From positions 85,152-149,151 of the forward strand of contig AHHB01000040.1 of NCBI GenBank assembly GCA_000242815.2: DNA of 64,000 bases, written 5' to 3'. Every line of letters starts with the position of its first letter. Position 1 is the stretch's first letter. Shown piece by piece: positions 18,108-27,552 of this stretch. A program made the translations under genes and the position numbers. This DNA is from Janthinobacterium lividum PAMC 25724 (GTDB lineage Bacteria > Pseudomonadota > Gammaproteobacteria > Burkholderiales > Burkholderiaceae_D). The notes below the pieces were generated by a model that was given only the letters and a program-made list of their open reading frames with translations, did no database searches and had not been told where the DNA came from.

Positions 18108-18183
18108 GGGTCGTTAGCTCAGCTGGTAGAGCAGCAGACTTTTAATCCGTTGGTCGCAGGTTCGAATCCCGCACGGCCTACCA
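18108..18183 (+). tRNA. tRNA-Lys (UUU anticodon)
   Basis: A 76-nt cloverleaf with encoded CCA (18181-18183), T-loop TTCGAAT and anticodon loop CTTTTAA, i.e. UUU for lysine. The sequence closely resembles bacterial tRNA-Lys. Hand folding shows three weak points: G1-U72 at the acceptor end, A29-C41 in the anticodon stem and A51-C63 in the T stem. It has a strong promoter and a terminator, so it is probably expressed. Confidence 0.95.
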
Positions 18184-18201
18184 CGAATGCGCAGTACTAA
18201 A

Positions 18202-18229
18202 AAGCCCCTCCCCACGGAGGGGCTTTTTT
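18202..18229 (+). terminator. Terminator of tRNA-Lys
   Basis: Stem AAGCCCCTCC/GGAGGGGCTT with a four-base loop and six T. The A-run on the other side makes it potentially bidirectional. Confidence 0.88.
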
Positions 18230-18357
18230 CATTTGCGCGACCCTGCCAGCGGCAGCAGGCGCTGGGCAGCGCCGAGGCCGCCCTTGCCCACCGCAGCCGC
18301 GCATGTCTGGACCGGCTTTGTCATCAGCTCGCCACCCATGGCCTTGAGTTCCTGCCG

Positions 18358-18395
18358 TTGTGTTCCTACCCTTGTGTTCCTGCCCTTGTGTTCCT
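18358..18395. repeat. Three-copy 14-bp direct repeat (TTGTGTTCCTACCC-like)
   Basis: Copies begin at 18358, 18372 and 18386, each starting TTGTGTTCCT. It lies in the 300-bp stretch between tRNA-Lys and the S9 peptidase, which otherwise holds no gene I can support. Confidence 0.7.
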
Positions 18396-18539
18396 TATGC
18401 GCCGCCACTTGCGCCGTCGACATGCTGGCCGGCACCGCGTCGATGCAGCATGCCTACTTGGGCGCCCGCCTTGGCAGTACTGGAAGCCATGGGCAATAAT
18501 GTTGTCCGCTGTACTTTTTTCACTTCCCGGACCACGCCC

Positions 18540-20708
18540 ATGACCTCACCCCGTCTTCGCCACTCCCTAACGGCCCTGCTGATCGCCGCCACCTGCGCCT
18601 CGCTGGCAACGCCCATCCACGCCGCCGATGCCACGCCGGCATCGCCAGTTGCCGCCACGCAAACCAATGCCAAGCACGCCATCACGCATGAAGACGTGTG
18701 GCTGATGAAAAGAGTCGGCGCCCCCGTCGCCAGCCCGGATGGGCGATGGGCCGTGTTTTCCGTCGTTGACAGCGCCTACGATAGCAAGGAACAATGGTCG
18801 GATCTGTGGATCAAGTCACTGACTGACGACAGCGCCGCGCGCCGCCTGACCTATTCCAAAAGCGGCGAAAGCGCCGTGGCATGGTCGCCGGACAGCCGCC
18901 AACTGGTGTTTGTCGCCAAGCGCGATGGCGATGAGGCGGGACAGATTTATCGCCTCGACGTGGCCGCTGGCGGCGAAGCGCAGCGCCTGAGCTCGCTCAC
19001 CCTCGGTGCGCGCATGCCAAAGTGGAGCCCGGATGGCAAACAATTGCTGTTTGTCAGCGATATTTATCCAGGCAACAAGTCGGAACGCGACGTCAAGCAA
19101 AGCGCCAAAGAGCGCAAGGAGCGCAAATACAGCGCCCGTGCGTATGAAACAACGGCGCCCCGCCATTTCGATAAATGGCTGACCGACAAGCAAGTGCGGC
19201 TGTTCATCGTCGATGCGCAGCCTGACGCCAAAGGCGAGAACTCAGCGCGCGACATCCTGTCGGGCACGCAACTGGTCACCCTGCCGGGCTTTGGCGGCAG
19301 CCAGGGCGATGAGGGACAATCGCTGGACGCCGTATGGACGCCCGATGGAAAGGCCGTCGTCTTCAATGCGGCCACCAACCACGATGCGGCGCAGCGCGAA
19401 ACCGTGCTTGCCCAACTGTATCTGCTGCCCGTGGCCGGCGGTGAAGCGCAGCGCCTGACGCAGGATAAGCATAGCTACAGCTCGCTGAAATTTTCCGCCG
19501 ACGGCAAGACCCTGTTCGCCCTCAGCGACGCGCAAACAGCGGGCAAAGTATATGACGTGAAACGCCTGGCCAGCTTCGCCTGGCCGATGAGCAACCCTGC
19601 GCCGACAATCTTGAGCGCCAAGCTGGACCGGTCGATTTCGCGCTTCGTGCTGCCCGAAGGCGGCAAGCGCGTCATCTTCAGCTATGAACATGCGGGCCTG
19701 GAAAAGCTGTACTCGATCGACGCCAGGGGCGGCGAGGTGCGCGAAGAACCATCCTTGCCGACCGGTAGCATCAATTCGCTGAGCAGTGGTGGCAAGGCCC
19801 TGGTGGGCGTGTGGGAGTCGAGCATCAACCCGCCGGAAATCTACGCCTTCAATGGCAAGCAACCGAAACGCCTGACGGCCTTCAACACGGACAAGGCGAA
19901 TAAAATCGACTGGCAGGCGCCCGAGCACTTCTGGTTCACCACGGCCGATGGCCGCCAGATCCACAACATGCTCGTCAAGCCCGCCAACTTTGACCCCAAC
20001 AAGAAATACCCGCTGTTTACCGTCATCCACGGCGGCGCGGCCAGCATGTGGCGCGACCAGTTCGTACTGCGCTGGAACTATCACTTGCTGGCCAAACCAG
20101 GCTATGTGGTGCTGCTGACCGACTACAAGGGTTCCACCGGCTATGGCGAGCAATTTGCGCGCTCGATCCAGTTCGACCCATTGAAGGGGCCGGGCGATGA
20201 AGTCAACCAGGGTGTGGATGAAGCGATCAAGAAATACCCGTTTATCGACGGCACGAAACTGGCCGCTGGCGGCGCCAGCTATGGCGGCCACCTGGCCAAC
20301 TGGCTGCAAGCGACCAGCACGCGCTACAAGGCCATCGTCTCGCACGCGGGCGAAATGGACTTGATCATGCAGTGGGGCACCAGCGATGGCGGTTTCGGCC
20401 GTGAAACCAATGCAGGCGGCCCCGTCTGGTCGAACCTGCCCGTATGGCGCGATCAAAGTCCAATCATGCAAGCGGGCAATCACGAGAAAGGTACGGGATT
20501 TACCACCCCCATCCTGATCACCGTGGGCGAGCTCGACTATCGCGTGCCGGCCAACAATGCGCTGATGAACTTTGCCGTGCAACAGCGCCTGAACGTGCCG
20601 GCAAAACTGCTGGTCTTCCCGGATGAAAACCACTGGATTTTGAAGGGCGAAAACAGCCGCTTCTTCTACAGCGAAGTCGAGGGCTGGCTGGCGAAGTATC
20701 TGAAATAA
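18540..20708 (+). CDS. Secreted S9-family (prolyl oligopeptidase-like) serine peptidase
   Basis: A 722-residue exported peptidase. Residues 1-28 form a Sec signal peptide. The N-terminal beta-propeller has TolB/WD-like repeats (SPDGRWAVFSV, SPDSRQLVFVA, SPDGKQLLFVS). The C-terminal alpha/beta-hydrolase carries the nucleophile S580 in GGASYGGHLANW, D666 in GELDYRVP and H698 in DENHWI. It cleaves short peptides, likely dipeptidyl- or acylaminoacyl-peptidase-like, in the periplasm. The ATG at 18540 is chosen because it starts the signal peptide; the frame is open further upstream without meaning. Confidence 0.92.
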   Translation: MTSPRLRHSLTALLIAATCASLATPIHAADATPASPVAATQTNAKHAITHEDVWLMKRVGAPVASPDGRWAVFSVVDSAYDSKEQWSDLWIKSLTDDSAARRLTYSKSGESAVAWSPDSRQLVFVAKRDGDEAGQIYRLDVAAGGEAQRLSSLTLGARMPKWSPDGKQLLFVSDIYPGNKSERDVKQSAKERKERKYSARAYETTAPRHFDKWLTDKQVRLFIVDAQPDAKGENSARDILSGTQLVTLPGFGGSQGDEGQSLDAVWTPDGKAVVFNAATNHDAAQRETVLAQLYLLPVAGGEAQRLTQDKHSYSSLKFSADGKTLFALSDAQTAGKVYDVKRLASFAWPMSNPAPTILSAKLDRSISRFVLPEGGKRVIFSYEHAGLEKLYSIDARGGEVREEPSLPTGSINSLSSGGKALVGVWESSINPPEIYAFNGKQPKRLTAFNTDKANKIDWQAPEHFWFTTADGRQIHNMLVKPANFDPNKKYPLFTVIHGGAASMWRDQFVLRWNYHLLAKPGYVVLLTDYKGSTGYGEQFARSIQFDPLKGPGDEVNQGVDEAIKKYPFIDGTKLAAGGASYGGHLANWLQATSTRYKAIVSHAGEMDLIMQWGTSDGGFGRETNAGGPVWSNLPVWRDQSPIMQAGNHEKGTGFTTPILITVGELDYRVPANNALMNFAVQQRLNVPAKLLVFPDENHWILKGENSRFFYSEVEGWLAKYLK

Positions 20709-20772
20709 GCAAGGACACACGAGCGGGCGTCCTTGCTGGCAGCGCAGCGCAAGCGCCGGCAAGGCAAAACAC

Positions 20773-20810
20773 AAAAGCCAGGTATGCGCATGCGCAGACC
20801 TGGCTTTTTT
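20773..20810. terminator. Bidirectional terminator
   Basis: Stem AAAAGCCAGGT / ACCTGGCTTTT (20773-20783 and 20798-20808), with T-runs on both strands, between the convergent S9 peptidase and BON-domain genes. Confidence 0.85.
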
Positions 20811-20853
20811 CATGTAGGCAAAGCCTTTGCTGCTGCGACTGACGCCGCCTCGC

Positions 20854-21585
20854 TTACTTCACCTTCAAGTCATTCTTGACATCCGTGACACCTTCCACGC
20901 CACGGGCCAGGTCGGCGGCTTTTTTCACCTGCGTCTGGGAAGGCACGAAGCCGCTGAGCATGACGACGCCATTCATCGTTTCCACGTGAACATCGAGCGC
21001 TTTCAAGTCATTGTCCTTGACCAGGTCCGCCTTGATCTTGGTCGTAATGACGGAGTCTTCCACGGCTACCTTGGTACTGCCAGCGGCATTGCGCGTCATG
21101 CAGGCGACCTTGGCTGGCGCATCCATGGCGTCGCAGTTTTCCTTCATCATGGCAGGCGGATTTTGTGCCATATGGGTGCCGGCCCTGGCACCCATGTTGG
21201 CGTCGGCCAGCGCGGCCGTTTTCGATGCCTTGGCATCGTTCATGCACGCTGTCTTGTCGGCGCCGGAGCGCTCGCCGCACTTGGCCTTGGCCAAGTCATA
21301 CTCGGCATTGGCGATATCCTTGCGCGCCTTGCCCAGCTCACGCGGCGTGTTGCGGTATTGCGCCACCGCATCCGCATCGGCCTTGCTGCGCGCCACCTTG
21401 GCTTCTTCCACGCAAACTTTTTTCGCGTTGCCGCTGCGGGCATCACAGGCGGCCTTGGCCTGTTTGTAGTCGGTCGACGCCTGGTCCATCAAACGCTTGT
21501 AAGCGCCATCCTGCGCATGGGCAGGCGTGGCGGCAAGCAGGGCGCTGGCACTGGCGGCCAGCATGAGTGCGATCATTTTGTGCAT
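20854..21585 (-). CDS. Secreted BON-domain protein
   Basis: A 243-residue protein with a signal peptide (residues 1-24, cleavage after AHA). It has a Lys/Ala/Asp-rich helical middle with regularly spaced cysteines and a C-terminal BON domain (about 170-243: VEDSVITTKIKADLV ... VVMLSGFVPSQTQVKKA ... GVTDVKNDLKVK). BON domains bind membranes or envelope surfaces, as in OsmY. A role in envelope stress is plausible but inferred. The start at 21585 has GAGAGGAA upstream; the longer frame to 21720 lacks a signal peptide. Confidence 0.88.
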   Translation of the reverse strand: MHKMIALMLAASASALLAATPAHAQDGAYKRLMDQASTDYKQAKAACDARSGNAKKVCVEEAKVARSKADADAVAQYRNTPRELGKARKDIANAEYDLAKAKCGERSGADKTACMNDAKASKTAALADANMGARAGTHMAQNPPAMMKENCDAMDAPAKVACMTRNAAGSTKVAVEDSVITTKIKADLVKDNDLKALDVHVETMNGVVMLSGFVPSQTQVKKAADLARGVEGVTDVKNDLKVK

Positions 21586-21689
21586 GATGATTCCTCTCTG
21601 GTTAGTTGCTACCCAGATTAGACCCCTGCCGCGCATAAAGCTCCGTGCGACAGCACACACTGAGCAGCCATGCGCGCAAAAATCAGCGT

Positions 21690-22388
21690 CTATTTGTCGC
21701 CGCTCAAGCCCTCCCGCCACACTAGTTGCGCCTGTTCAAATGGTGAAGCGGCACCATCAAAGGCAGTCGCGCCATCGGCCAGCGCCAGCCATGCCTGCGT
21801 GGCGTGGGAACTGCCGACACCGCCGCCCGCACTGTCGCCGCTGGAGCGCACGCCGCGCATCCAGGACAGCACCTGCTGATACTGCCCAGGATGGCGTCCA
21901 TGCATCCAGGCCAGGGCCACCAGGTCTGCATAGGCCTCTTCACGGCGCGTTTCGCGCAGCTCCTGCGCCAGCGGTGTCAACTTGCCCCGCTGCATGGCGG
22001 GCGAGTCGACAAAGCCGTGCGGCAAGGCGTGCCAGTGGCCCTGGGCGTAGCGCTGACAATGGCCGATTTCATGCGCCATCATCGCTTCCATCATCAGGCC
22101 ATGGTGCGCGGGCAATACATCGTGCAAGACGCCCTGCGCCTGCGCATTGCCGCGCAGCGATAGCACCAGCTTGCAGCGCCCGGCTGCATAAGCGAGCGCC
22201 AGCGGCACAGCGCCAGGGGCATCCTGCGGTTGCACGATGATATCGATGAGCAAACCTTGCGCGCGTGCAAACACGATGACGGATTGGCCCGCCTGCAGCC
22301 AGCGGCTTTCCAGCTCGGTGAGCTGGGCGGCAGCCCCGGCGGACGGCAAAACAAGGAGTAGGCTAGACAGCAAGAACGGCTTTGACAT
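21690..22388 (-). CDS. Putative secreted zinc metallopeptidase (HEIGH motif)
   Basis: About 232 residues with an N-terminal signal peptide (MSKPFLLSSLLLVLPSAGAA). The zincin motif AHEIGHCQRYAQGHW is near residue 118, and a downstream REEAYADLVALAW offers a third metal ligand, as in gluzincins. I do not recognise a characterised family. The start at 22388 is chosen for the signal peptide; the ribosome site is weak. It runs in the same direction as the DPP III-like gene upstream, but a terminator separates them. Confidence 0.7.
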   Translation of the reverse strand: MSKPFLLSSLLLVLPSAGAAAQLTELESRWLQAGQSVIVFARAQGLLIDIIVQPQDAPGAVPLALAYAAGRCKLVLSLRGNAQAQGVLHDVLPAHHGLMMEAMMAHEIGHCQRYAQGHWHALPHGFVDSPAMQRGKLTPLAQELRETRREEAYADLVALAWMHGRHPGQYQQVLSWMRGVRSSGDSAGGGVGSSHATQAWLALADGATAFDGAASPFEQAQLVWREGLSGDK

Positions 22389-22482
22389 GGGATCGATGGG
22401 AAGAAAGGCGGATGGAGCTCTGCAGAGTAAGCGATGAAAATATTTCCGCAAGGAAAAACTGGCAACTTTCCCTCAATAAAGA

Positions 22483-22515
22483 TGAAAAAAAACCGGTGCA
22501 GCAGCACCGGTTTTT
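22483..22515 (-). terminator. Terminator of the DPP III-like gene
   Basis: Nine-bp stem AACCGGTGC/GCACCGGTT (22491-22499 and 22504-22512) with an AGCA loop. The A-run at 22485-22492 gives a T-run on the minus strand, just after the stop at 22542. Confidence 0.85.
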
Positions 22516-22541
22516 CACCCTCGGCATGGCCGAGTTCAGGG

Positions 22542-24275
22542 CTATTTCTGCGTCGCTTGCTGCAGTGCGCGGGCGGTGACGAATTGCGGGCGGATATCGT
22601 TAGGCACCACCTTCATCTTGTCGAGCGCCACTTGTACTTCAGGGCGTATCACCACGTACTTACTCATCATTGCTTGCGCGCGCGCATAGTCGCCGGTCGC
22701 CTCGATGCTCAAAAATTCACGGTCCAGATCGATCACGGCTTGCTTGATCTTGCCGAAATCAACGCCGAACTTGCCGTCGCCCAGGGAAACAAAACCGCCC
22801 TTGTCAAGGATGTAATTGATCTGGATGGCCATGCCGCGCGCATGCGAATCGGTCAAGCCGAAATGCAGGGTACGGAAACCGGAGGCGAGGAAAGTGTTGT
22901 ACAGCTTGCGCTCGGCCGCCTCGCCCTGGCCCAGGGTATCGTTGAGTTGCCCTTTGTCCATCATGTAGCGCAGCGCGTACAGGCCCGTAATGTCGGCCTT
23001 GGCTTCTTCGATGGTGGAATACGCTTCCTTCAAGTCCTGGCGTGGTGTGGAGGGCTTGCCGTCGACGACGGTGGCATGCGGGCCCAGGCCATGCATGATT
23101 TCATGCGCAAGAATGTGCGTGAAAAAGGAATTGAAATCGACATCCTGCTGCGCGTCGGCGGTCAGCACTAGTGTCGAGATCGGCATTAGAGTGGCCTTGA
23201 ACTTGGCTTCCTGCACGTTTTTCAGCATCACGCGCTTGGAACCACGCGCGCTGATGATGCGCTCGTCGTTGGGCAAGTTGTAGGCGGCTGTCTGCACGGC
23301 CATGTTGCCGTCGCCCGCGCCATACACCTGGTTGACCACCACCATCGGTGCCAGCGCACCCACTTTCGGGTTGCGGTACCGGGCGTCCAGCGGCAGGTTG
23401 TCTTCCAGCTCCTGCATGTGCTTGGCGAAGAAATTGAGCTTCTGCGTTTCGGCCTGGTCACGGATATTCACATATGCTTCGAACGCGGCCTTGTAGCCAA
23501 ACAGCTCGTCGTTATACGTTTCGTACGGGCCGATGGTGATGTCGACCGGCGAATCGAGATCCATCCAGGCAAAGTCGGATGCCAGGTAATCGTTGTCGAG
23601 GAAAGCCTTGGCGCGCAGGGTAAGAAATTTCTTCAGCGAGGCGTTGTCCGTGGCGGCCGCCGCTTCGTCGAGCAGCTTGGCCAGCCGTGTCAACTCCACC
23701 TTGTACTCGTCCGAATACTTGAGCGTCTGATATTTGCCATCCTTGCCCGCGCGAATCGTCGTGAAGAACCATTGCGCCTGCTGCTTGTCATCCGCCGACA
23801 AGCCGTTCATCCACGTTTCCAGGCTGGCCTTGGTGGCGCCCGGCGGATAGAAATTGCCCGCTTCCGGCTTGTGCGCGGGAATGGCGATGCCCGCATAGCT
23901 GGCCGGCATGAACGTGGCGTGCGCGTCGAGTACCGACCACGGCCCCTTGTTGATCCAGAAATAGTTGAGGCGCGCCTGGCCCAGGGCCGATTTATCCTTC
24001 TTCAAGGCGGCCCACAGCGCCTCATTACCGGACCAGCGCTGACGCAGTTGCAGCACGTCAACCAGCTTGGCTGCTTCGACCAGTTTGGCGATGGCCCGGC
24101 GGTCGCCGAGCGACAGGTGCGTGATATCGGCACTCAGCGCAACGGGCGCATAACGGGCGCTCATGGCCGTCAGTTGTTGCGCCGTGGCCGGGGCGGCGGG
24201 TGCGGCGACTGGCGTTGCAGCGCAGGCGCTGCCGACGGCGGCAGCCATCAACAGGGGAATCAAGAGTTTTTTCAT
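22542..24275 (-). CDS. Secreted dipeptidyl-peptidase III-like (M49-related) zinc hydrolase
   Basis: A 577-residue protein with an N-terminal signal peptide (MKKLLIPLLMAAAVGSACA). The zinc site is read as HILAHEIMHGLG followed about 40 residues later by TIEEAKADITGLYALRYM, the pattern of M49 peptidases. Classical DPP III has a hexapeptide HELLGH; here it is a pentapeptide HEIMH, as in a minority of bacterial members. A role in releasing dipeptides from oligopeptides in the periplasm is inferred. The start at 24275 is set by the signal peptide. Confidence 0.82.
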   Translation of the reverse strand: MKKLLIPLLMAAAVGSACAATPVAAPAAPATAQQLTAMSARYAPVALSADITHLSLGDRRAIAKLVEAAKLVDVLQLRQRWSGNEALWAALKKDKSALGQARLNYFWINKGPWSVLDAHATFMPASYAGIAIPAHKPEAGNFYPPGATKASLETWMNGLSADDKQQAQWFFTTIRAGKDGKYQTLKYSDEYKVELTRLAKLLDEAAAATDNASLKKFLTLRAKAFLDNDYLASDFAWMDLDSPVDITIGPYETYNDELFGYKAAFEAYVNIRDQAETQKLNFFAKHMQELEDNLPLDARYRNPKVGALAPMVVVNQVYGAGDGNMAVQTAAYNLPNDERIISARGSKRVMLKNVQEAKFKATLMPISTLVLTADAQQDVDFNSFFTHILAHEIMHGLGPHATVVDGKPSTPRQDLKEAYSTIEEAKADITGLYALRYMMDKGQLNDTLGQGEAAERKLYNTFLASGFRTLHFGLTDSHARGMAIQINYILDKGGFVSLGDGKFGVDFGKIKQAVIDLDREFLSIEATGDYARAQAMMSKYVVIRPEVQVALDKMKVVPNDIRPQFVTARALQQATQK

Positions 24276-24416
24276 GGCAGTCTCGGTTAGATTTTTCGCA
24301 GAAGCGGCCGGCGCGACTGGCGCGCTACCGCTTTCTTGCTCAGCCTGCGATTGTAATCGACCTGCCCGCAAGGCACGACCATGAGCTTAGCCAACCCGGT
24401 AACGTCGACGGCGTCC

Positions 24417-25907
24417 TTAATTGGCCTTCGCCGCTGGAGCAGACGCCAGCTTCGCCAACTCGCCATCCGGCTGCCAACCGGCGCCCAGGGAACGGGCTAC
24501 GGCGACACTGGCCAGCAGGCGCTGGGTCTTGATCTGCACGGCGGCGCGGTCCGCTGCCAGCGAGCTGCGCTGGGCGTCGATGACGTCCAGATAGGTCGAG
24601 ATGCCGCGCTCATAGCGCGTGCGCGCCACCAGGTAGGCACGCGCGGCGGCGGCCTGCGACAAAGCCTGGGCATCGCCCTGCAACTGGCGCTGCTGCACGT
24701 CGGATAAAGCGTCTTCGACCTCGCGCAAGGCCGTCAGCAGCTTGCTTTCGTGATTCACCACGGCTTCCGCATAGCGCGCCTTGGACAGATCCAGGTTGGA
24801 TTGGTTGCGGCCAGCGTCGAAGATGGGCAGGGACAGTGCCAGCGGGCCGAAACTGAACTGACGCGAACCGCCTTGCGCCAGGTCGCGCAGTTTTTCGGAT
24901 GCATAGCCGAAATTGCCCGTCAATTGCAGCGATGGGTAAAACGCGCCTTCGGCCACGCCTACTTGCGCATTCGCCGCGCGCAGGTTCGCCACGCTGGAGA
25001 CCAGGTCCGGGCGATGCGCCAGCAGGCTAGCCGGCAAGCCGACCGGAATGGCGGGCGGCAGTGGCAAGCTGGAAGGCTCGGCGGCCAGCGGCAATTGCAG
25101 CGCCGACGGCGGTTTGCCCGTCAGGGTGGCCAGGCTGTTTTCGAGCTGCTGGCGCTGACGCTGGACTTCATGCAGGTCGGCTTGCGCGTTCGACAGTTCG
25201 ACTGTCGTTCGCGCCAGGTCCAGCTCATTCGTCAGGCCCGCATTGAAGCGTGCTTCGACCAGCTGTGCCGACTCGCGGCGGGTGTCGAGCGCGCCGTTCA
25301 GGATGGCCATTTCCGCATCCAGCCCGCGCAGCTGCCAGTAATTGCTGGCCACTTGCGCCGACAGCATCAGCAGCACCCCGTCGCGCTCTGCCTGCGCCGC
25401 CAGCGCCTGCGAGTCAGCCGCTTCGACCATGCGTTTCACGCGACCGAGCAAGTCGACTTCATACGACAGCGAGCCGCCCACGGAAAAATTATTGCCGCTG
25501 ATGGAGCGCTTGCCCAGAGCCAGGCCCTGCGAGGTGTTGGCCGAGGTGCGCGAATTCGAGATGCCCGTGCTGACGTTGACGCTCGGGCTCTGGTTGGCGC
25601 GCGCCGTACCGCTTTGCGCCAGCGCCTGCAGCAGGCGCTGGCCGGCCGCCTTCACGCCGGGATTGTCCTGCAGCGCGCTTTGCTCCAGGCGGTCCAGGGT
25701 GGCGTCGCCGTAGATGCGCCACCACTCTTTGGGTAGCTGCGCGGCGTCGGCTGCCCCAGCGCCATGGCGGAAAATGCCGTTGTCAACGCCGGCCACATTG
25801 GCCGGGGCGGTGAAATCCTGGCCCACGCTACCGCAGGCGGACAGCGCCACGGCAAGGGAAGCGGCCAGCGCGATTTTCGTCAATACTGTTTGCATGATGG
25901 TTTGCAT
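24417..25907 (-). CDS. Outer-membrane efflux lipoprotein (NodT/OprM family)
   Basis: A 496-residue TolC-like outer membrane factor. The signal sequence ends in a lipobox, VALSAC, giving a lipidated cysteine near residue 25. The two OEP repeats are visible, with LGRVKRMVEAADSQALAAQAE and AYLVARTRYERGISTYLDVIDAQ. It is the third gene of an emrA-emrB-type operon, 40 bp after emrB, and provides the outer-membrane channel. Its tail is Ala/Lys rich. An ATG four codons later is a possible alternative start. Confidence 0.93.
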   Translation of the reverse strand: MQTIMQTVLTKIALAASLAVALSACGSVGQDFTAPANVAGVDNGIFRHGAGAADAAQLPKEWWRIYGDATLDRLEQSALQDNPGVKAAGQRLLQALAQSGTARANQSPSVNVSTGISNSRTSANTSQGLALGKRSISGNNFSVGGSLSYEVDLLGRVKRMVEAADSQALAAQAERDGVLLMLSAQVASNYWQLRGLDAEMAILNGALDTRRESAQLVEARFNAGLTNELDLARTTVELSNAQADLHEVQRQRQQLENSLATLTGKPPSALQLPLAAEPSSLPLPPAIPVGLPASLLAHRPDLVSSVANLRAANAQVGVAEGAFYPSLQLTGNFGYASEKLRDLAQGGSRQFSFGPLALSLPIFDAGRNQSNLDLSKARYAEAVVNHESKLLTALREVEDALSDVQQRQLQGDAQALSQAAAARAYLVARTRYERGISTYLDVIDAQRSSLAADRAAVQIKTQRLLASVAVARSLGAGWQPDGELAKLASAPAAKAN

Positions 25908-25947
25908 GATGATTACCTTCTTGTTCTTGAGGGGCTGCTGTGCGCGC

Positions 25948-27546
25948 TCAATGAGCGCCGCCGCCGGCACCGGGAGCTTTCAGTTTGTCGGCCAGCCACA
26001 GCGGCACGATGCACACCAGCAGGATGGTGCCGATAAGGAAAAAGCCATCGTTGTAGGCCATCACATACGCTTCGCGGCGCACGATGCCATCGATCGCCTG
26101 CAAGGCTTGGTTGCCGGCCGTGACGGCGTCATAGCCCTTGGCCATGAACGACGACGTCAGCTGGTCGAGGCGCAGCTGCGTGGCGCTGGAATACGCATTG
26201 ATCGCTTCCCCCAGGCGCTGCGAGTGGAAGTGCTCGCGGGTACTCAGGGCCGTGGCCAGCAGGGCGATGCCGATCGAACCGCCCAGGTTACGCGTCATGT
26301 TGAACAGGCTCGATGCCGACGGCATGTCCTTCGGCGCGATGCCCTTCATGGCGAAATTCGACAGGGTCAGCATGACGAAGGGCTGGCCCAGCGCGCGCAC
26401 CACCTGCGACCATAGCAACTGGTCGTAGCCGGTGGAGGCGTCCATGTAGGCATTCATCAGGCACGAACCGCCGAACAGCAGCAGGCCAAACGAGCACAGG
26501 ATGCGGTTGTCCACCACGGACGACAGCTTGGCGACGAAGGGCATGATGAACAGTTGCGGCAAGCCCACCCACATGATGACTTCACCGATCTGCATCGGCG
26601 AATAGCCGGCGATCTGGCCCAGGAATAGGGGCAGCAAGAACGCCGAACCATACAGGCCCATGCCCGTCACGGCCGATAGCACGGTGGCGACTAAAAAATT
26701 GCGCTGGCCGTACAAGGCCAGATTGACGAACGGTTCGGCGCGCGTGGCGCTGGTAACGACCCAGCCCAGGATGCCCGTCAGGGCCAGCGCGGCAAAAATG
26801 ATGATGAAGCCCGAGTCGAACCAGTCCTTCGAATTGCCTTCTTCCAGGAAGATGGTCAGGCAACCCAGGCCCAGGGCCATGAAGAAGATGCCCAGCCAGT
26901 CGGCTTTCCAGAACATCTGGAGCTTCATCGGCTCCTTGTCGAGGCCATACACCATGCCGGCGATCAGCAGCACGCCCGGTACCCAGTTGATGTAGAAGAT
27001 CGAAGGCCAGCCATATAGCTCGGAGAGATAACCGCCCAGAGTCGGGCCCATCGCTGGCGCCAGGGTGGCCGTCAAACCGAAAATGGCCATGCCGACGGCA
27101 CGCTTCGACGGCGGCAGCTTGAGCATCACCAGGGTGAACGCCATGGGGATCAGAGCGCCGCCGGTGAAGCCTTGCAGCATGCGAAAGACGATCATGCTTT
27201 CCAAATTCCAGGCCGTGCCACACAGAGTGGAGAACAGCAGGAAGAAAGCAGTGGTGCCTATCATGTAGGTACGCAGTCCGAACACGCGCGCCAGCAGCGC
27301 GGTAAGTGGAATGACGATGATTTCCGCCACCAGGTAGGCCGTGGAAATCCACGAGCCTTCTTCCTGGGTAGCCGACAGCGAGCCGAGGATATCCCTGAGC
27401 GAGGAGTTGGTGATCTGAATGTCGAGCACCGCCATGAAGGCGCCCAGCATGCCGGCGGCGACCGCCAGCCAGGTGCGAGCTGAGACTTTCTCGCTGATCA
27501 CGGGAAACGCCGGCGATGCCGCCGATGTGATGGAAGGGCTGCTCAT
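25948..27546 (-). CDS. DHA2-family multidrug efflux MFS permease (EmrB-like)
   Basis: A 532-residue MFS permease with 14 predicted helices and the DHA2 signatures AVLDIQITNSSLRDI (helix 1) and GSWISTAYLVAEIIVIP (helix 2), plus the motif-C-like GPTLGGYLSELYGWPSIFYIN. It exports hydrophobic drugs or fatty acids by proton antiport through the HlyD-type adaptor and the outer-membrane factor. It starts 7 bp after the adaptor stop, so it is translationally linked. The substrate is unknown. Confidence 0.93.
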   Translation of the reverse strand: MSSPSITSAASPAFPVISEKVSARTWLAVAAGMLGAFMAVLDIQITNSSLRDILGSLSATQEEGSWISTAYLVAEIIVIPLTALLARVFGLRTYMIGTTAFFLLFSTLCGTAWNLESMIVFRMLQGFTGGALIPMAFTLVMLKLPPSKRAVGMAIFGLTATLAPAMGPTLGGYLSELYGWPSIFYINWVPGVLLIAGMVYGLDKEPMKLQMFWKADWLGIFFMALGLGCLTIFLEEGNSKDWFDSGFIIIFAALALTGILGWVVTSATRAEPFVNLALYGQRNFLVATVLSAVTGMGLYGSAFLLPLFLGQIAGYSPMQIGEVIMWVGLPQLFIMPFVAKLSSVVDNRILCSFGLLLFGGSCLMNAYMDASTGYDQLLWSQVVRALGQPFVMLTLSNFAMKGIAPKDMPSASSLFNMTRNLGGSIGIALLATALSTREHFHSQRLGEAINAYSSATQLRLDQLTSSFMAKGYDAVTAGNQALQAIDGIVRREAYVMAYNDGFFLIGTILLVCIVPLWLADKLKAPGAGGGAH

Positions 27547-27552
27547 GGAAGC

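Noticed and set aside
18229..18435. 68-residue open frame on the minus strand between tRNA-Lys and the S9 peptidase
   Set aside because: No ribosome site, no recognisable motif, and it runs through the 14-bp direct repeats and into the tRNA terminator.
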